Shown here: positions 1 through 5,475 of the stretch, piece by piece
Layout: each line of letters starts with the position of its first letter
How positions within the stretch are numbered: the stretch's first letter is position 1
Assembly: GCA_009784145.1 (NCBI GenBank)
Contig: WRCI01000092.1
Location: 1-6,742, forward strand
DNA: 6,742 nucleotides
Origin: Methanobrevibacter sp.
Lineage (GTDB): Archaea; Methanobacteriota; Methanobacteria; Methanobacteriales; Methanobacteriaceae
Direction: 5' to 3'
Made by a program: the position numbers and the translations under genes
Notes under the pieces: model-generated
The model's database searches: none
What the model was told of the DNA's origin: nothing
The model's input: the letters and a program-made list of their open reading frames with translations, nothing else

Positions 1-521
1 ATTTTTAAAGTGTATGTTCCTCTTGTAATTGCTCCAACTTGTGCACCTAAATATGCATCATCCCAATATATTTCTGACTGTGTTCCAAAACGGTTATTTG
101 GTATTTCTTTTAAATTAACATAGAATGCTAGTTGTTGTGCAGCAGGTTGTCCACCAAATTTAAAACGTTCCCATGATTGTAATACAATAGATGATAAAAT
201 TCCATCTCCTACAAACAATGATTTAGAATTAGGATCATCAGAAGAGTATATGAATCCACCTGCTTCAGCAACAAGTCCAGTTATTTCCCCATCTTGTAAT
301 GTAATCAAAGCAGTGCCTTCTGGCACTATTATTTTACTTCCATTAGTAATAATGTTTTGTGATCCTGATGTATTTGAACCACGACCTGCATTAGTTCCTT
401 TTGGTACAGCTTCAAAAATCCCAGATGTTCCAGTAATATCTGGATTTGGTATAAGAAAATCTTTCCATTGGTCTGCAAATGTTCCACCAATTGCTCCTGA
501 AAATGCTTTAATAAATCCCAT
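1..521 (-). CDS. SPFH-domain (virion core protein-like) protein, C-terminus cut by window edge
   Basis: This is the first ~173 residues of a member of the SPFH / 'virion core protein (lumpy skin disease virus)-like' family (COG4260, related to Bacillus YdjI). The frame is open to the left edge, so the rest of the SPFH domain is missing; whole members usually exceed 300 residues. Family hallmarks are visible: the opening MGFIKAFSGAIGGTFADQWK, then a GRGSNT segment near residue 47, SKIIVPEGTALI near 62-73, a GDGI stretch near 105, RFKFGGQ near 118-124, NLKEI near 135-139, FGT near 144 and the GAITRGTYTLK end. The start ATG (521-519) follows a strong AGGAGA (535-530). Family members are thought to form membrane-associated oligomeric scaffolds; in Bacillus the relative sits with PspA-type envelope-stress proteins. 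Here it lies 84 bases downstream of a small two-helix membrane protein, which fits a membrane assembly. Family assignment is firm; the function in archaea is inferred. Confidence 0.9.
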   Translation of the reverse strand, partial: MGFIKAFSGAIGGTFADQWKDFLIPNPDITGTSGIFEAVPKGTNAGRGSNTSGSQNIITNGSKIIVPEGTALITLQDGEITGLVAEAGGFIYSSDDPNSKSLFVGDGILSSIVLQSWERFKFGGQPAAQQLAFYVNLKEIPNNRFGTQSEIYWDDAYLGAQVGAITRGTYTLK

Positions 522-529
522 GATAAATC

Positions 530-535
530 TCTCCT
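530..535 (-). promoter_or_regulatory. Shine-Dalgarno site of the SPFH gene
   Basis: AGGAGA on the minus strand lies 8 bases before the ATG at 521. It fixes the start. It pairs with the upstream part of the anti-SD, whereas most neighbours use the GGTGAT part. Confidence 0.75.
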
Positions 536-605
536 AAAAAAATTTAACTTATAATTCATTTCATATTTTATTAATAATTATTTGAAGTAAAAATGTTTAA
601 TAGAA

Positions 606-866
606 CTATTCTGAACCTTTCAAGAATGTTGTTATTACTATTGTTATTATTACTAATCCAATTAAATAAAATTTTATAGAATCCAAATCAAGCCCTAATA
701 ATATTCCTATTACAATTGCTATTAATCCAACCACTATTCCAGGAACATATGTATTATTAAGTCCTGCTTTTAACAATCTGGAAAACCAGTTGCCATTTTC
801 CTCATTCTTTTCAACTAGATTATCTAGTAGGTTTTCTTCTTGAGAATTTTCTTCTTCAATACCCAT
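606..866 (-). CDS. Small membrane protein with two predicted transmembrane helices
   Basis: An 86-residue protein that I do not recognise by family. Residues 1-25 are very acidic (runs of Glu and Asn) and probably cytosolic. Residues 26-40 form a short amphipathic, basic-containing stretch (WFSRLLK). Two hydrophobic segments follow, about 41-58 and 65-82, joined by a short turn with Asp60 and Asp62, and the tail is KGSE. This predicts a helical hairpin with both ends on the same side. The start is set by GGTGAT at 875-870, three bases before ATG. It lies 54 bases after the 178-aa gene and 84 bases before the SPFH gene on the same strand. With no strong oligo-T stretch between it and the upstream gene, co-transcription is plausible. 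A role as membrane anchor or partner of the SPFH protein is only inferred from position. Confidence 0.8.
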   Translation of the reverse strand: MGIEEENSQEENLLDNLVEKNEENGNWFSRLLKAGLNNTYVPGIVVGLIAIVIGILLGLDLDSIKFYLIGLVIITIVITTFLKGSE

Positions 867-891
867 TTTATCACCAACATTATTTTTTTAT

Positions 892-902
892 GCCAAATTG
901 GC
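892..902. repeat. Perfect 11-base inverted repeat GCCAAATTGGC
   Basis: The arms GCCAA/TTGGC flank a single central A in the 54-base gap between the 178-aa and 86-aa genes. It is one of the few G+C-containing islands in the local spacers. It sits 26 bases upstream of the 86-aa start codon, so it could be an operator. No T-tract follows on the minus strand, which argues against a terminator. A related AATTTGGCA (minus strand) lies in the fprA promoter at 2960-2968. Confidence 0.45.
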
Positions 903-920
903 TTAAAACTATTTTAAATT

Positions 921-1457
921 TTATTTTATGATTTTTTCAATATTTATTTTAAAGTAATCTTTAAATAGAGGTTTTTCACCATGCTCTAATTTTTCTCCAT
1001 TATCATGAACAGCTACAGTTTTTCCATCTTTTACAAATAAGAACCAGTAAGGAGTAGACTTAACTAATCCTTTTTTTTGGATTAAATACCCAGAATAGTT
1101 GCCATAGCTCACCCCACTTTTTATTTTCCATTTCTTTTCTTGAGCTTCAAATTCTGATGCAACATGTTCTATAGTTTTATCTTTAAAAACATATATCTCA
1201 ATAGTATGTTTTTTATCCCGACCATAACCTGGTCTAGCAGAATTATCTTCCCAACTATATTCCCATTTTTGAAAAAAAGCCCCATCTTCTTCAATAGTAC
1301 TAGTAATCTTGTAACCTCCTTTTGGTAAAAATCCACCAAGATAATTAACATAATGCTTTTGAATAGATTCCTCATCAGGAATATTGAATTCTACATCATC
1401 AATGGTTACTATCAAATTAAAATCTGAAAATTTTTCTTTTTTACTAAAAAGCCCCAT
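921..1457 (-). CDS. Hypothetical 178-aa soluble protein
   Basis: I do not recognise this family. The product is soluble: it has no signal peptide or membrane segment and is rich in Lys, Glu and aromatic residues. Residues 1-10 are short and basic (MGLFSKKEKF). Residues 13-25 (FNLIVTIDDVEFN) look like a beta hairpin. The middle is aromatic-rich (FFQKWEYSW at 61-69, ARPGYGR at 74-80). The C-terminal half (about 84-178) alternates strand-like hydrophobics with turns (SYGNYSGYLIQ at 117-126, PYWFLFVKDGKTVAVHD at 136-152), suggesting a compact beta-rich domain. GGTGAT at 1466-1461 precedes the ATG by three bases, and a promoter-like TTTAAATA lies further upstream. It is first in a likely unit with the two-helix membrane protein and the SPFH protein, so a partner or regulatory role in that assembly is possible but unproven. 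Confidence 0.75.
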   Translation of the reverse strand: MGLFSKKEKFSDFNLIVTIDDVEFNIPDEESIQKHYVNYLGGFLPKGGYKITSTIEEDGAFFQKWEYSWEDNSARPGYGRDKKHTIEIYVFKDKTIEHVASEFEAQEKKWKIKSGVSYGNYSGYLIQKKGLVKSTPYWFLFVKDGKTVAVHDNGEKLEHGEKPLFKDYFKINIEKIIK

Positions 1458-1490
1458 ATTATCACCAATATCTTTTTTTATGTTTGATTC

Positions 1491-1499
1491 TATTTAAAG
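1491..1499 (-). promoter_or_regulatory. Probable TATA box for the 178-aa / membrane / SPFH gene group
   Basis: The minus strand reads CTTTAAATA, one base from the archaeal TTTATATA consensus across the core, preceded by the A-rich GAAAAAAGA that resembles a BRE. Its centre is about 37 bases before the ATG at 1457. Transcription would therefore begin near 1468, giving a short leader that just includes the GGTGAT site. Confidence 0.5.
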
Positions 1500-1531
1500 T
1501 CTTTTTTCAACTAATTTTTTATTACAAATCG

Positions 1532-1543
1532 TTTTTTTTTTTT
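1532..1543. repeat. Homopolymer tract: 12 T (plus) / 12 A (minus)
   Basis: An uninterrupted T12 on the plus strand. No plus-strand gene ends here, so it is not an obvious terminator. Relative to the minus-strand promoter at 1491-1499 it is an upstream poly(dA) tract. Such stiff DNA can exclude histones, which Methanobacteriales have, but that role is inference. Confidence 0.6.
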
Positions 1544-1560
1544 AATAAAATATAAAATTT

Positions 1561-1620
1561 TAATAAATATAATTTAAATAAATATAATCTAAATAAATAT
1601 AATCTAAATAAATATAATTC
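1561..1620. repeat. Four tandem copies of a 15-bp A/T-rich unit
   Basis: The unit aaataaatataatct occurs exactly at 1576-1590 and 1591-1605. Flanking copies are at 1561-1575 (two differences) and 1606-1620 (last two bases swapped). It sits in the spacer between the fprA 3' end and the promoter of the 178-aa gene. It contains no ORF or RNA-like structure and is probably a slippage-generated array. Confidence 0.85.
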
Positions 1621-1696
1621 TTTATTATACTATTTTATTATATAATTATTTTAAATTAGTAGTAATTCCATTAATTAGCTATAAATACTTGAATTC

Positions 1697-1703
1697 AAAA
1701 AAA
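1697..1703 (-). terminator. Oligo-T terminator of fprA
   Basis: The minus strand runs into T7 only three bases after the fprA TAG stop (1709-1707). Archaeal RNA polymerase stops at T-tracts on the non-template strand without needing a hairpin, so this is the likely end of the fprA transcript. Confidence 0.5.
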
Positions 1704-1706
1704 TAG

Positions 1707-2933
1707 CTATTCATTTTTCAACTGTTTAGCTATTTCTTTTCCAATATCATAACACTTATCTAAATCATCAGCAGTAGGGATAAATGTTAAATCATGTTGT
1801 CCAATAACTTCAAATCCTGCTCCTTCAAGATCCGTGGTGAGTTTTTTAGTAGCTCCTCCTCCCCAACCTTTAGAACCAAATACAATAGCTTTCTTTTGAT
1901 ATCCTGTTTTTTTAAAGCTAAGAGAAGTTAAATAATATATTATATCTCCCAAACTAGGGAAAGGATTATTCATCATAGTAGGACTACCCACAAAGATAGC
2001 TTTACTATCTAAAACATCAGTTACAACATCACTCCTACCATCAGTATGTAAGAAATATGCTTTAACTTCTATTCCTTCACTAATAAGACCTTCAATCATA
2101 GCATGAGCCATTTTTTTAGTAGAATAATGCATAGTGTCATAAATAAATGTTACTTTATCCTTACACTTACCAGAAGCCCAATCTTGATATTTATTTATGA
2201 TTTTCAAAGGGTCTGTCCATATTTGTCCATGAGATGGAGCTATCATTTTTATTTGTTCAAGAAGACCTAAATTCACTACTTCATCAAGTTTTCGAAGTAC
2301 TAATGGAGATGAAGGAGTAACTAAGTTAGCATAGAATTTTTGAGCATGTTGTAATAGGAAATCCTCAGAAATTTCATTATCATATCTATAGCTAGAACAA
2401 ATATGTTGAGAAAATGCATCATTTGAAAAGAGGATTCCATCTTCTCCTAAAAGTGTAAACATACTATCTGGCCAATGTAACATTGGAGCTTCAAGGAATG
2501 TAAAAGTTTTTCCACCTAAATCAACAGTATCTCCAGTTTTAACTGGATTCATTTCAAAATCAGCTAATGCTGGAAGATGATTTTTTAGTCCAGCTACTGC
2601 TTTAGTTGAGCAATATAATTTTAAGTCTGGAAACTTATTAGTAAACTCGGTTATACATCCACTGTGATCTATTTCAATGTGATTTTGTATAATTACATCA
2701 ATTTTTACTTCTTCTTTTCCTTCTTGTTTGAATGCATCATATATTCTTCCCCATAGCTGAGGAGATGTTCCTGGATAAGTATTATCTATCAAAGCTGTTT
2801 TTTCTTTACCAAATACTAAGTAGCAATTGTAAGTAGTTCCTTCAAGAGTGTATCCATGATAATCTCTTAAATCCCAATCAAGTATTCCTACCCAATATAC
2901 TCCCTCTGTAATTTTAATTGCATCTGCTTTCAT
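1707..2933 (-). CDS. fprA: F420H2 oxidase FprA (flavodiiron protein)
   Basis: A cytosolic enzyme that oxidises reduced coenzyme F420 and reduces O2 to water, protecting a strict anaerobe from oxygen. The 408-residue length is normal for the family. Residues 1-255 form the metallo-beta-lactamase-like domain with a di-iron site: HIEIDH at 85-90 (His85, Glu87, Asp89, His90), His153 in MLHWPDSM, Asp172 in SNDAFSQH and His235 in SHGQIW. Residues 260-405 form the flavodoxin domain that binds FMN: YDTMHYSTKKMA at 265-276, VGSPTMMNNPFPS at 315-327 and GSKGWGGGA at 353-361. All ligands and FMN loops are intact and there is no extra rubredoxin domain, as expected for the methanogen form. The start ATG follows GGTGTT at 2942-2937 by three bases. 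It is transcribed alone, divergently from cpgS, from a TATA box at about 2968-2977. Confidence 0.97.
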   Translation of the reverse strand: MKADAIKITEGVYWVGILDWDLRDYHGYTLEGTTYNCYLVFGKEKTALIDNTYPGTSPQLWGRIYDAFKQEGKEEVKIDVIIQNHIEIDHSGCITEFTNKFPDLKLYCSTKAVAGLKNHLPALADFEMNPVKTGDTVDLGGKTFTFLEAPMLHWPDSMFTLLGEDGILFSNDAFSQHICSSYRYDNEISEDFLLQHAQKFYANLVTPSSPLVLRKLDEVVNLGLLEQIKMIAPSHGQIWTDPLKIINKYQDWASGKCKDKVTFIYDTMHYSTKKMAHAMIEGLISEGIEVKAYFLHTDGRSDVVTDVLDSKAIFVGSPTMMNNPFPSLGDIIYYLTSLSFKKTGYQKKAIVFGSKGWGGGATKKLTTDLEGAGFEVIGQHDLTFIPTADDLDKCYDIGKEIAKQLKNE

Positions 2934-2967
2934 TCTAACACCATTTTAAAACTTTATTTTGCCAAAT

Positions 2968-2977
2968 TTATATAAAA
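2968..2977 (-). promoter_or_regulatory. TATA box of fprA
   Basis: The minus strand reads TTTTATATAA, containing a near-perfect archaeal TTTATATA box centred about 39 bases before the fprA ATG. This predicts a start site near 2946 and a leader of about 13 bases carrying the GGTG site. The expected A-rich BRE is poor here (TAGCCC). Confidence 0.6.
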
Positions 2978-3019
2978 GGGCTAATTTTACAAATTCTATT
3001 TTATAATTAAATATCAATG

Positions 3020-3052
3020 AATATTATACAATTATATTAAATATTATACAAT
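3020..3052. repeat. Two 13-bp direct repeats (aatattatacaat) at a 20-bp period
   Basis: Identical copies lie at 3020-3032 and 3040-3052, so they face the same side of the helix, about two turns apart. They are about 43-84 bases upstream of the fprA TATA box, a plausible activator position. The low complexity of the region means chance cannot be excluded. Confidence 0.5.
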
Positions 3053-3100
3053 GACACTATAATTATCTATATACTTTTTTATTATATTTATCTTTAATAA

Positions 3101-3117
3101 TTATATATAATATATAG
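3101..3117 (+). promoter_or_regulatory. Possible TATA region for cpgS
   Basis: A TTATATATAATATATAG stretch gives good matches to the archaeal box, but it would leave a leader of about 170 bases. Other TATA-like words nearer the gene (for example 3202-3211) compete. The whole region is A/T-rich, so this is a weak call. Confidence 0.25.
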
Positions 3118-3174
3118 ATTAAATATAAAAATAAAATTATTATTCAATTAATATAATAATTATAAAATTAAATT

Positions 3175-3297
3175 ATTGAAAAAAATATGAATAAAATAAA
3201 ATTATAAAATTAATTGAAAAAAATATGAATAAAATTAAAAAAATATGACTAAAATAAAATTAAAATCAATATAATAAAATAAAATTATAAAATTAAA
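3175..3297. repeat. Imperfect A-rich repeat cluster upstream of cpgS
   Basis: The word attgaaaaaaatatgaa occurs at 3175 and 3213 (38 bases apart), with a third partial copy (aaaaaaatatgact) from 3237, 20 bases after the matching A-run. A second word, ataaaataaaattataaaat, appears at 3191 and again at 3274. The array ends immediately before the cpgS ribosome-binding site and would lie in the cpgS leader if transcription starts near 3130. Confidence 0.6.
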
Positions 3298-3307
3298 AAG
3301 TGATTCT

Positions 3308-4687
3308 ATGAAAAGTATAGAGAAAATACTGTGTTTAGTTGATGGAGAACATTACTTACCAGTAACCAAATCTGCAATTGAAGTTTTAGATAATTTAGAA
3401 CATGTAGATGTAGTAGCTATGGTGTTCATTGGAGGAACCGAAAAATTAAGAACAGATAATCCAAAAAGCTATGAAAAAATGATGGGAATGCCTGTACACT
3501 TTGGTTCAGATGAAAATGAGATTCCTTATGATTTAATAGTTGAAATGATTAAAAAATATGATGCTGATGTTGTTATGGACTTAAGTGATGAACCAGTACT
3601 TGATTATTCAAAAAGATTTAAAATAGCTTCAAAAGTGATTTCAGAAGGTATATCCTATAAAGGTCCTGATTTTGAATTTCAACCATTAACAGAATATGAA
3701 ATACCTGAAAAACCATCTCTTAAAATCCTAGGAACTGGAAAAAGAATTGGTAAAACAGCAGTATCTGCATTCGCATCACGTATAATTGATGAAAATGGAT
3801 ATGAACCATGTGTAGTAGCTATGGGTCGTGGTGGTCCAGAAGAACCAGAAATCGTTAGAGGCGATGAGTTAGAAATCACACCTGAATTTTTAATGGAACA
3901 ATCCGATAAAGGAGTTCATGCAGCTTCTGATCATTGGGAAGATGCTCTTATGAGTAGAATCCTCACTATTGGTTGTAGAAGATGTGGTGGAGGAATGTCT
4001 GGTGATGTTTTCATGACAAACATGAAAAAAGGTGCTGAAATAGCTAATGAAGTAGAATCAAAATTCATAATTTTTGAAGGAAGTGGAGCAGCTATTCCTC
4101 CTATTAAAACAGATAAGCACATTACTCTCATTGGTGCCAATCAACCATTGATAAATATTACTAACTTTTTCGGACCATTTAGAGCTAATTTAGCTGACCT
4201 TATTATTCTTACAATGTGTGAAGAACCAATGAGTACACCTGAAAAGGTTAAAGTTATAGAAGAGTTTATAGCTGAAATTAATCCTGATGCAAAGATTATA
4301 TCTACTGTGTTTAGACCAAAACCATTAGGCGATATTAGTAATAAAAATGTTTTATTTGCTACAACAGCCCCAGAAGAAATAAAACATGTTTTAGTACAGC
4401 ATTTAGAAGAAAATTATGATTGTAAAGTTGTTGGAACAACCCCACATCTTTCAAACAGACCACTTCTACAAAAAGATATTGAAAAATATATGGATAAAGC
4501 AGATGTTATGCTTACTGAACTTAAAGCAGCTGCAGTAGATGTAGCTACAAAAGATTCCCTTAAAGCTGGTCTTGAAGTTGTTTACTGTGATAATATTCCA
4601 ATAGCTATTAATGATAGCTATCCTGATATTAGTGAATCAATACTTGAATTAGTTGATAAAGCTATTGAAGATTTTAATAAAAAATAA
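3308..4687 (+). CDS. cpgS: Cyclic 2,3-diphosphoglycerate synthetase
   Basis: A cytosolic enzyme that closes 2,3-diphosphoglycerate into cyclic 2,3-diphosphoglycerate using ATP. The product is an anionic solute that stores phosphate and carbon and stabilises proteins in Methanobacteriales and a few hyperthermophiles. The 459-residue length is normal. The N-terminal part opens [15 protein letters not shown] (6-20). A glycine-rich nucleotide loop GTGKRIGKT sits at 142-150, one residue longer than a standard P-loop. [11 protein letters not shown] follows at 171-181, then the paired-cysteine IGCRRCGGG at 221-229, [10 protein letters not shown] at 256-265 and [13 protein letters not shown] at 286-298. 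The C-terminal part (about 340-459) contains [10 protein letters not shown] and [11 protein letters not shown]. The ATG is three bases after GTGAT at 3300-3304. It is divergent from fprA, apparently monocistronic, and no strong terminator follows (only T5 at 4757-4761). Confidence 0.94.
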   Translation: MKSIEKILCLVDGEHYLPVTKSAIEVLDNLEHVDVVAMVFIGGTEKLRTDNPKSYEKMMGMPVHFGSDENEIPYDLIVEMIKKYDADVVMDLSDEPVLDYSKRFKIASKVISEGISYKGPDFEFQPLTEYEIPEKPSLKILGTGKRIGKTAVSAFASRIIDENGYEPCVVAMGRGGPEEPEIVRGDELEITPEFLMEQSDKGVHAASDHWEDALMSRILTIGCRRCGGGMSGDVFMTNMKKGAEIANEVESKFIIFEGSGAAIPPIKTDKHITLIGANQPLINITNFFGPFRANLADLIILTMCEEPMSTPEKVKVIEEFIAEINPDAKIISTVFRPKPLGDISNKNVLFATTAPEEIKHVLVQHLEENYDCKVVGTTPHLSNRPLLQKDIEKYMDKADVMLTELKAAAVDVATKDSLKAGLEVVYCDNIPIAINDSYPDISESILELVDKAIEDFNKK

Positions 4688-4832
4688 TTAAATTAAATAA
4701 ATACTTTTCATATACTCTCTTGGATTATTCATTTATATATTATTTTATAAACTATCTTTTTCAATAAAATCAATACTTTATTTTGCAATAAATATGACTT
4801 TCTTGAAAAAATTAATTAGTTTAAAGTTTTTG

Positions 4833-4879
4833 TAATATTGAATAAATAAAGAATGTGATATTGAATAAAGAATGTAATA
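4833..4879. repeat. Imperfect direct repeat of about 24 bp upstream of the GyrI-like gene
   Basis: Copies at about 4833-4858 and 4856-4879 share atattgaataaa...gaatgt; the first has four extra bases (taaa). They lie 45-90 bases before the GyrI-like start in the 235-base spacer after cpgS. That spacer otherwise contains nothing I can identify. Confidence 0.5.
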
Positions 4880-4922
4880 ATTAAACAAATAAAATGTAAA
4901 AAATTAGCTAAAGAGGATAAAA

Positions 4923-5387
4923 ATGCCAATAATATCACCTATTGAAATTATAAAAAGAAGTAAACAATCAGTATTATCAGTTAAAATAACTACAAATATG
5001 GAAAATTTACCTATGTTAATAGGTGAAACCTATGGGAAAATTGAAACTTATCTTAAAGAAATAAATGAATTCCCAGAAGATATTCCTTTTGTAAGATTTT
5101 TTAATATGGAAATAGAAAATCTTAAAGTTGAAATTGGTTTTCCAGTATATAAAGAACTACCTGGAAAAGGAGATATAGAATTCAGCTATTTACCTGAAAT
5201 GAAAGCGGTTTATAGTATGTATCTAGGACCTTATCAAGAAATGGAAGCAACATATAATGAAGTAATGGGATGGATTGAAACAAACAATCTAATTCCTGAT
5301 GGAACATTTTTAGAATACTACTACAACAGTCCTGAAGAAATTTCAGAAGATAAACTATTAACAGGAGTTATAATTCCTCTAAAATAG
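4923..5387 (+). CDS. GyrI-like small-molecule-binding domain protein
   Basis: A stand-alone GyrI-like / AraC effector-binding-domain protein (SHV2 fold, PF06445-type), 154 residues and full length for the domain. It probably acts in the cytosol, binding hydrophobic or cationic small molecules; bacterial relatives include the ligand-binding half of multidrug regulators and SbmC/GyrI. Visible landmarks: an early strand SVLSVKITT (16-24), PFVRFF (55-60), KVEIGFPV (68-75), the helix-leading YLGPYQEME (100-108) with WIETN (117-121), EYYYNSPEE (131-139) with Glu131 in the usual ligand-contacting place, and the final strand LLTGVIIPL (145-153). There is no helix-turn-helix, so it is not a regulator by itself. 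The start ATG follows AGAGGAT (4912-4918). A T7 tract after the stop suggests its own transcript. Ligand and true role are unknown. Confidence 0.85.
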   Translation: MPIISPIEIIKRSKQSVLSVKITTNMENLPMLIGETYGKIETYLKEINEFPEDIPFVRFFNMEIENLKVEIGFPVYKELPGKGDIEFSYLPEMKAVYSMYLGPYQEMEATYNEVMGWIETNNLIPDGTFLEYYYNSPEEISEDKLLTGVIIPLK

Positions 5388-5409
5388 AATTAACTACTTG
5401 AAACACAGC

Positions 5410-5416
5410 TTTTTTT
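5410..5416 (+). terminator. Oligo-T terminator after the GyrI-like gene
   Basis: T7 on the plus strand 23 bases after the stop codon, fitting archaeal intrinsic termination. It separates the GyrI-like gene from the deformylase-like gene. Confidence 0.45.
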
Positions 5417-5419
5417 ATT

Positions 5420-5447
5420 AATATTAAATTACAATAATATTAAATTT
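5420..5447 (+). promoter_or_regulatory. Possible promoter of the deformylase-like gene, with an 11-bp direct repeat
   Basis: The word aatattaaatt occurs at 5420-5430 and 5436-5446 (16-base period). The second copy lies about 35 bases before the TTG start, where a TATA box would give a leader of about 15 bases. The call rests on position and A/T content only. Confidence 0.3.
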
Positions 5448-5466
5448 CAAAATATTAACCCTCCAC

Positions 5467-5472
5467 GGTGTT
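5467..5472 (+). promoter_or_regulatory. Ribosome-binding site deciding a TTG start
   Basis: GGTGTT followed by three bases and TTG at 5476 has exactly the layout of fprA (GGTGTT, three bases, ATG). No in-frame ATG exists upstream before the stop codon at 5425-5427, so TTG is the best start. Confidence 0.75.
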
Positions 5473-5475
5473 GAA

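Larger units (their letters stand above)
2943..3307. other. Long A/T-rich divergent intergenic region between fprA and cpgS
   Basis: No gene or structured RNA is visible in these 365 bases; all frames are short and there is no G+C-rich tRNA-like island. It holds the fprA promoter at its left end, a pair of 13-bp direct repeats (3020-3052), TATA-like stretches around 3101-3117, and a cluster of imperfect A-rich repeats at 3175-3297. Regulation of both genes probably acts here. Confidence 0.7.

Noticed and set aside
250..559. Open frames of 76-95 codons on both strands within and beside the SPFH gene
   Set aside because: They overlap a well-conserved SPFH coding region that has a strong ribosome site; their translations have no family resemblance.
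1169..1375. Alternative 68-codon minus-strand frame
   Set aside because: It lies entirely inside the 178-aa gene in another frame and lacks a ribosome site.
1..1457. Known antiviral defence system around the 'virion core protein-like' gene
   Set aside because: The name comes from distant similarity to a poxvirus protein; no nuclease, NTPase, TIR or other defence domain is visible beside it.
2943..3307. Replication origin or structured RNA in the A/T-rich spacer
   Set aside because: No origin-box-like inverted repeats, adjacent Cdc6/Orc1 gene or G+C-rich stems are seen; A/T-richness alone is normal for spacers in such genomes.
3679..4140. Two minus-strand frames of 66-69 codons
   Set aside because: They are antisense to conserved parts of cpgS and have no ribosome-binding signals.
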